Shown: positions 58,321 to 64,000 of the stretch, piece after piece | Numbering within the stretch: position 1 is the stretch's first letter | Layout of the letters: every line of letters begins with the position of its first letter | Assembly (NCBI GenBank): GCA_947683425.1 | Contig: CANTUQ010000008.1 | Coordinates: forward strand, 186,001 to 250,000 | From: Excoecaria cochinchinensis | Taxonomy: Eukaryota; Streptophyta; Magnoliopsida; Malpighiales; Euphorbiaceae | Reading direction: 5' to 3' | DNA: 64,000 nucleotides | Notes under the pieces: model-generated | Seen by the model: only the letters and a program-made list of their open reading frames with translations | The model's database searches: none | What the model was told of the DNA's origin: nothing | Program-made: the position numbers and the translations under genes

Positions 58321-59537
58321 AAGACAATTCAGTGGGTGCCATGATGGCCCAGGAGGATGATTTTGGGGTAGAGTTTGCTGTCTACTATCTTAGCAAGAAA
58401 TTCTTGACATATGAAGCCAAATATGTGGAAGTGGAAAAGATTTTCTTAGCAGTTATTTGGGCTTCTAAGAAGTTGCGGCACTACTTTCATTCCTTCAGTG
58501 TACAAGCAGTTGCTAAGCATAACCCGCTTAGGTACCTTCAGGAAGCGCCCTCTCTGCTGGGAAAGATGGGAAGATGGTTATTACTATTGCAGGAGTTCGA
58601 TATCGAATACATCACTAGGAAAACCGTTAAAGGAAGAGCTGTAGCTGAGTTCTTGGCTGAGCATCCTATTGAGGGCGACCAATTCGAATACAATTTCCCA
58701 GATGAAGATGTCATGGCCATAGCAGTACAAGGGTGGCAATTGTCCTTTGATGGGGCAGTTAACAGTAAAGGGGCAGGAGCAGGGATCATTCTTACGACCC
58801 CGGATGGTGAAAAGCTGCCATTAGCCAAAAAGTTGAGGTACAAGGCGACCAATAATGAAACAGAATATGAAGCTTGCATTTTTGGATTGGAAGCATTGCT
58901 GGCTCTGGGGGCAAAGACCGCAGAAGTCTTCGGAGATTCTTCATTAGTAATTCATCAGATCAGAGGGGAATGGTCAGTTAAGGAAGAGAGGTTGTTACCT
59001 TACGTGAAGCACTTGAGAATGTTGAGTAGCCAGTTTGAGACTTGCACTTTTCACTTCACCCCCAGGGATGAAAATCAATTGGCTGATGCTCTCGCGACTT
59101 TAGTTTCCATGTGGGATAATCCAACAGGGATTGCTATGAAACCCGTGCTAATCTTTAGCTCGGAAAAGCCTTATTTTGAAGCTGAGCAGGTGATGGATGT
59201 TGGGGCCACTGATGGAAACCCTTGGTACTATGACATTCAGAATTATTTAGAACGGTCAATTTTTCCAGAGATAGCCACTGAGAAAGACCAAAGGATGATT
59301 CAAAAGTTGTCCACTCAGTTCATCAGTGTAAATGGCACTTTGTATAAGAGACAAGTAGATGGCATCCAGTTAAGATGTTTGGTGGAGAAAGAAGCTGAAA
59401 AGGTTATGGAAGAGGTTCATGCCGGAGTCTGTGGAGCTCACATGAATGGTTTAGCCTTAGCGAAGAATATCATGCGCCAAGGATTCTATTGGATCACAAT
59501 GGATACGGATTGTTCAAAATATGTGAAGCAATGCTAG
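58321..59537 (+). pseudogene. Element C RNase H and second RNase H (aRNH)
   Basis: After the 1-bp loss the frame stays open for about 400 codons. It covers the rest of the RT-linked RNase H (EDDFGVEFAVYYLSKKF, KHNPLRYLQEAPSLLGKMGR) and the archaeal-type RNase H (SFDGAVNSKGAGAGIILTTP, NNETEYEACIFGLEALLALG, DENQLADALATL). It then enters the integrase zinc domain (CGAHMNGLALAKNIMRQGFY) and stops at TAG 59535 (CAG in B). Confidence 0.92.
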
Positions 59538-60467
59538 TTATGACAGCAGTACACGAATTTAAGGCATGTCCCAGTTTTAGAGCTACATAATTTGACATCT
59601 CCATGGCCATTTACAGCTTGGGGGATAGATATCATAGGTGAGATACGTCCTACAGCTTCTAATGGGCACAGATTCATTATAGTTGCCATTGATTATTTTA
59701 CTAAGTGGGTCGAAGCTGAATCTTTCAAGAAGATTGATGCCCGAGACTTGGCTAAGTTCATCGAGAGGAATTTGATATGCAGATATGGCCTCCCACACCA
59801 CATTTTGTCTGATAATGGGGTGCAGTTCTTAGCAGAAACCAAGCAGATACTTCAGAAGTATGGAATCCAGCATCATAAGTCTTCTCCTTACCGTCCTCAA
59901 GCTAACGGTGCGGTTGAAGCGGCGAACAAGAATGTGAAAAGAATATTGGCCAAGATGGTTCAGAGCTATAAAGATTGGGCAAAAAAGCTGCCTTTTGCAC
60001 TCTGGGGCTATAGAACCACAGTCAGAACTTCTACAGGAGCGACCCCATTCTCCCTGGTATATGGAACCGAAGCAGTTCTGCCAGTTGAAATTGAGCTGAA
60101 ATCCTTGAGGGTAGTTATGGAAGCCGAGATTCCAGAGACAGAATGGGCACAACAGCGATTGTTGCAGTTGAATCTATTGGATGAAGATAGGTTGAGAGCC
60201 TATTATCATAATCAGGTTTATCAGAAGAGACTAGCTCGGTCCTTTGGCAAGAAGGTACGAAAGCACCCATTGAAAGAAAGGGATTTGGTCTTTAAGATGA
60301 TGAGGCCGGAAGTGCCAGACATACGAGGAAAATTCAGACCAACCTGGGAAGGTCCGTTCATTGTGAAAAAGTTGCTAACAAAGGGAGCAGCAATCTTGGC
60401 AGACAGCGATGGGAATGAGTTTAAAGACCCGGTCAATATCGATAGACTAAAAAGGTTCCATGGCTAA
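59538..60467 (+). pseudogene. Element C integrase
   Basis: A TGA at 59541 follows the stop at 59535. From 59592 the frame is open for 291 codons: WGIDIIGEIRPTASNGHRFI, the second aspartate in LSDNGVQFLAE, the glutamate in PQANGAVEAANKN, and the C-terminus to DRLKRFHG. The core catalytic residues are intact. Confidence 0.92.
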
Positions 60468-61500
60468 GGACCAAAAAAATAAAAAGAAGAGAATAAATAC
60501 CCAGCAGGTCGAAAATCGAAAAAAGGCGGCCTTGCTAAAATTGGGCGCCCTATCAGGGTGAAAACCGAAAAAAGGCATCCTGGGCAAAAATTAAGGGCCA
60601 AGAGAAAATGTTCAATCGAGAAAACCCGAGAGGGCCGATTGATAACAGGAGTTTGATGCTTACAAGATCTATTCCGAGAGTAGGTGTAGTCTCGTGCTTT
60701 TGAATTTTTGTTAAATAAGGATCATGTATGATGAAATCATATGGAAATGTACTCAATTTGGCAATGAATAAAAGAATACAGTTTACATTGTTCTTTTAGT
60801 TCTGTCTTAAAAAGGGACTTATCATCTATTTATCTAATGACTATTGTCTACTCATTCTATCTGAAGATACCTAAGCAGATGTGAAGATATCTAAGTAGAT
60901 GTGTGCTGATCACCCGTAAGGGGATAATAGCTTTCTCTTGCAGTTAAAAAAATAAAAAAATAAAAAAAAAAGGTCGTTAGAGATGAAAATCGTAACTGGC
61001 TCTCTAAGCAAAAGTTAGGCCAAGGGCAGGGTGAAAACCTGGAGATAGGCAGTCTGGCCTACAAAAAAAAATGATGAATGAAAAAATAAAAGCCGCTGGT
61101 TTGGGTTGGGTCCATGCCAGGCAAAAATTAGGCAAAGGGTTATGTGAAAATCCCTAAAGGGACGCATTTCCCACGAAGAAAAGCTAGTGTGAAAATCCAC
61201 AAGGGACGCACTACCTTTAAAACAATGACTTCCGATGCATGGAGTGATAAGGCGGTATACCTTGGATGATCTTCTATTCAGCTAAATAAGGCATAATTCA
61301 GGACATGAGTCAGAATCCTGGGAATATGATCATCGACCGGGGGGCAAAGATGACTGGATGTCTCTTTCAGAAAACTTATTAGGGACGGAATCCCTAAGGC
61401 CAAGATGACAATCCTATTGATTCCGGGGGCATGGTGGAGCAACCAAGCTATATCCTCAGCAGACCCTTAACCACCTAGAATAGGGTTAATTTATTTTTGC
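60468..61500 (+). other. Element C 3' non-coding region with a recurring GTGAAAAYC motif
   Basis: Collinear with 35062-35899 of element B in reverse orientation. GTGAAAACC or GTGAAAATCC appears at about 60558, 61031, 61143 and 61189, each near a GGGNNGGC or GGGACGCA stretch. Confidence 0.65.
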
Positions 61501-61589
61501 AAACATTTACATCTCATATCATATACACTCAAATTTTTGTATATATTTCTATGCGCATAATTTTGCAGGAAATATCTAAGTTTAGTTCT

Positions 61590-62290
61590 CTCTTGCACTT
61601 TTGGTAGTCTGTAGCAGACTCGGTGTGGCTCAGAAGAGCAAGTTTCGCGTTTCGTAGTCTTATCAGCGACTCGACGCATCATAATCAGAAGAAGGATCAG
61701 TGCACTTTTGGTAGCCTTGGTAGTGGCTCGGTGTAGTTCTTTCGTGCACTTTAGGTAGTCTTGGTAGTGACTCAGTGCATCTCTCTTGTGCGTTTTTAGT
61801 AGCATTGTCAGTGGCTCGGCACATCACCGTCTTAGGATGGAACCCTGCACATTTAGTAGTCTTGTCAGTGACTCCGTGCAGCGCACTTTTTGTAGCCTTG
61901 TTAGCGGCTCGGTGCGTCTCTCTTGTGCGTTTTTAGTAGCCTTGTCAGTGGCTCGACGCATCACCGTCTTAGGATGGAACCCTGCACGTTTAGTAGTCTT
62001 GTCAGCGACTCCGTGTAGCGCACTTTTTATAGCCTTGTCAGCGGCTCGGTGCATTTTTCGTTCTGCGCTTTTAGTAGTCTTGGTAGTGACTCGGCGCATC
62101 GCTATCTGCAGATAGCACCTGTACGTTTAGTAGTCTTGTCAGCGACTCCGTGCAGCGCACTTTTAGTATCCTTGTCAGCGGCTCGGTGCGATTTATCTTT
62201 AGCATTTTGTAGTCTTGGTAGCGACTCGACGCATCACCGTCTTAGGATGGTTCCTTGGCACTTTGTAGTCTTGTCAGCGACTTAGTGCAA
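61590..62290. repeat. Higher-order tandem array in the element C 3' region
   Basis: A subunit of about 45 bp (AGTCTTGTCAGCGACTCGGT and variants) repeats many times. Every third subunit carries the marker CTTAGGATGG (61831, 61968, 62241), so the higher-order unit is about 137 bp. Confidence 0.85.
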
Positions 62291-62411
62291 CTCAAGAGGA
62301 TGAATCACAGCACTGTTCCCGAGGGAGCAGCTGGAAGGAGGCAGCCTCAGGTACACGCTTCTTTCCTTTTCCTGAATTTTGGCTCACCTAGGCACCCACA
62401 CACTAGCCTCC

Positions 62412-62428
62412 CCAAAATTGGGGGCAAC
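62412..62428 (+). other. Element C polypurine tract
   Basis: CCAAAATTGGGGGCAAC directly before the 3' LTR, matching element B. Confidence 0.88.
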
Positions 62429-63586
62429 TGTAGACACCGGGTCCCGAGTAGCCAAAATCAGGATTACCCAATGATGAAATTAAGTGTGCAGATCTATAGG
62501 CAAAAAGAATGAAGTTGGAAGTGACGTTTTCCTTGTCGATTTGTTGTTTTAAAATTAAATAAAAATGTATTTCAAAAATATTTTTTAAAGTATTTTAATA
62601 TTTATTTTGTGAGGAAAAAAGTGAGTTTTTAAATTATTATATTTTATAGGAATTTAAAAAAAAAAATTTCGCGCGAGGGACGGGCTTCCCGTCGCTCACC
62701 TACGCACGGGAAGGCCGTCGGTAGCGCCTACGTACGGGTAGGCCGTCGGTCGCCGCGCGCCCCTCCGCGCCCCTGTTCGTCCGTTTTGCCTATTTTGGCC
62801 TTTTTGGCCATAAATTCTTCATTTTAAATGCTTTTTAACTCATTTTTTTTGCAAAATTTAATTCTAAAAATCCTTGTATATTTCAACTCTCCAAATTCAG
62901 TTGTTTTTTGAGTTATGGGGATTAAATTAATTTAATTTTTTTAATTAAAAAATCTGAATTTTGGGGGAAATAAAAAGGATTTTGGAGAGAGAATTAGGGG
63001 GGATTTTCTTTAGAAAACTTTTTTTCTTCTTCTCTCTTCTCTCAACCAAATTCTCTCAATTTCTAAAGGAATTTCCAGCAATTTTTGAGACAAAAAAATA
63101 ACAATTTTTGTTCTTGAAAATTTTTCTTATTTTCAATTGACAACTTTTTACTTTAAGACAAATAAACTAATTGTTTGTTCTTGAGTAAAAGTTATCTTTT
63201 AATACTTTATTTTTTCTTCTAATCATATTTTTCAAATCAAGACAAGGAATTGGATCATCTACCTTCATTTCTTCAAGATCAATTTTGAGGGTAAACATTC
63301 TTGGCTCAATTTCTTAGTTTGATTTTTAATTTCATTCTTTTGTTTTTATTTAATTAATTAACATGTAAATTCTTTTAGTTCTATCATTTTATTCTTTTCT
63401 TATTCTTTTAATTTTATTTAATTAATCATCATGTAAATTCTTTTAGATCTATTATTTAATTGTTCATATTTCTTATTTTTTATTTAATTGTTCATACTAT
63501 TATTTTTTTGTTCATATTATTTCAATTGTTTAATTGTTCATATTGTTCATGTTCTTCATGTTCTTCATATTGTTTATCTTCTTTTA

Positions 63587-63651
<65 letters not shown>

Positions 63652-64000
63652 GTTTGATTGTTCATATTCTTTGTTATTATTGTTGTTATTATGTTTGATT
63701 GTTCATATTATTTGTTATTATTGTAGTTATTACCATCATTAGTATTATTATTATTATCCTTATTCTTGTTTAATTTTATTATTACTATTAGTATTTATTT
63801 CTTATGCATGTTGATTTTATTATTACCTTTTGCTTTTTATACATGTTGGTATTATTAATATGTTTTATGTATGCTGAATTTTATATGTATTATACTTTTT
63901 ATGCATGATTGGATATTATTGTTATTATTTTATGTCTTTATGCATGTTAAATTCTATCATCATTATTTTATGCTTGTTTTTGCATGTTGAATTTTATTAT
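62429..64000 (+). repeat. Element C 3' LTR, partial
   Basis: Starts TGTAGACACCGGGTCCCGAG and follows the 5' LTR with about 1-2% substitutions by eye, an insertion in the GC island (62671-62774) and a shorter ATT microsatellite. It is cut by the window end. Confidence 0.92.

Overview
The window is eudicot-type plant nuclear DNA: AT-rich, almost entirely transposable elements, with one clear host gene (a DIR1-like lipid-transfer protein, 6058-6354) and one probable very small host gene on the minus strand (21494-21664). The organism cannot be named from this sequence. The repeat mix (Tekay-type chromovirus, Tat-type Ty3/gypsy elements with a second RNase H, several Ty1/copia lineages, a TRIM, and CACTA, hAT, Mutator and Tourist-like DNA elements) is that of a heterochromatic or gene-poor plant region.

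Layout. 1-4707: a Ty1/copia element on the minus strand (Copia-1), with nearly identical visible LTR sequence but a frameshifted polyprotein. 4708-7010: intergenic DNA holding a partial hAT-like copy and the DIR1-like gene, which lies between two imperfect direct repeats. 7010-19541: a decayed minus-strand copia element (Copia-2) used as a landing pad. It carries a Mutator-like MITE (8623-9140, 10-bp target duplication), a Tourist-like element (9629-10531, TAA duplication) that itself contains an LTR-like insert, and, in its 5' LTR, a non-autonomous CACTA element (10988-19253, ATC duplication). The CACTA element contains a TRIM (13048-13644) and a third copia element (Copia-3, 13733-19222). 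19542-22462: mostly featureless AT-rich DNA plus the small acidic gene. 22463-24224: one hAT-like element inside another, each with an 8-bp target duplication. 25015-26521: a truncated Copia-4.

From 26524 to the window end there is one stack of Ty3/gypsy elements. A chromovirus (element A, plus strand, from 27089) lies in a partial older LTR (26524-27088). A Tat-type element (B, minus strand, 31611-45423) is inserted in A's reverse transcriptase, with a GATGG duplication. A second Tat-type element (C, plus strand, from 50602 past the window end) is inserted in A's 3' LTR. B is the best preserved: its gag-protease-RT-RNase H-aRNase H-integrase frame has a single stop, and its LTRs differ by roughly 1% by eye. 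A is older (about 5% in a sampled LTR stretch). Its polyprotein stays in one frame throughout and is broken only by 13 point stops, nearly all of the kind made by deamination of methylated cytosine.

I found no CRISPR, operon, RNA gene or new multi-gene system. The most unusual non-coding signals are dense palindrome clusters inside the LTRs of A, B and C, rapidly changing tandem arrays in the 3' regions of B and C, the tandem-duplication scar around the DIR1-like gene, and the small conserved-looking acidic protein.
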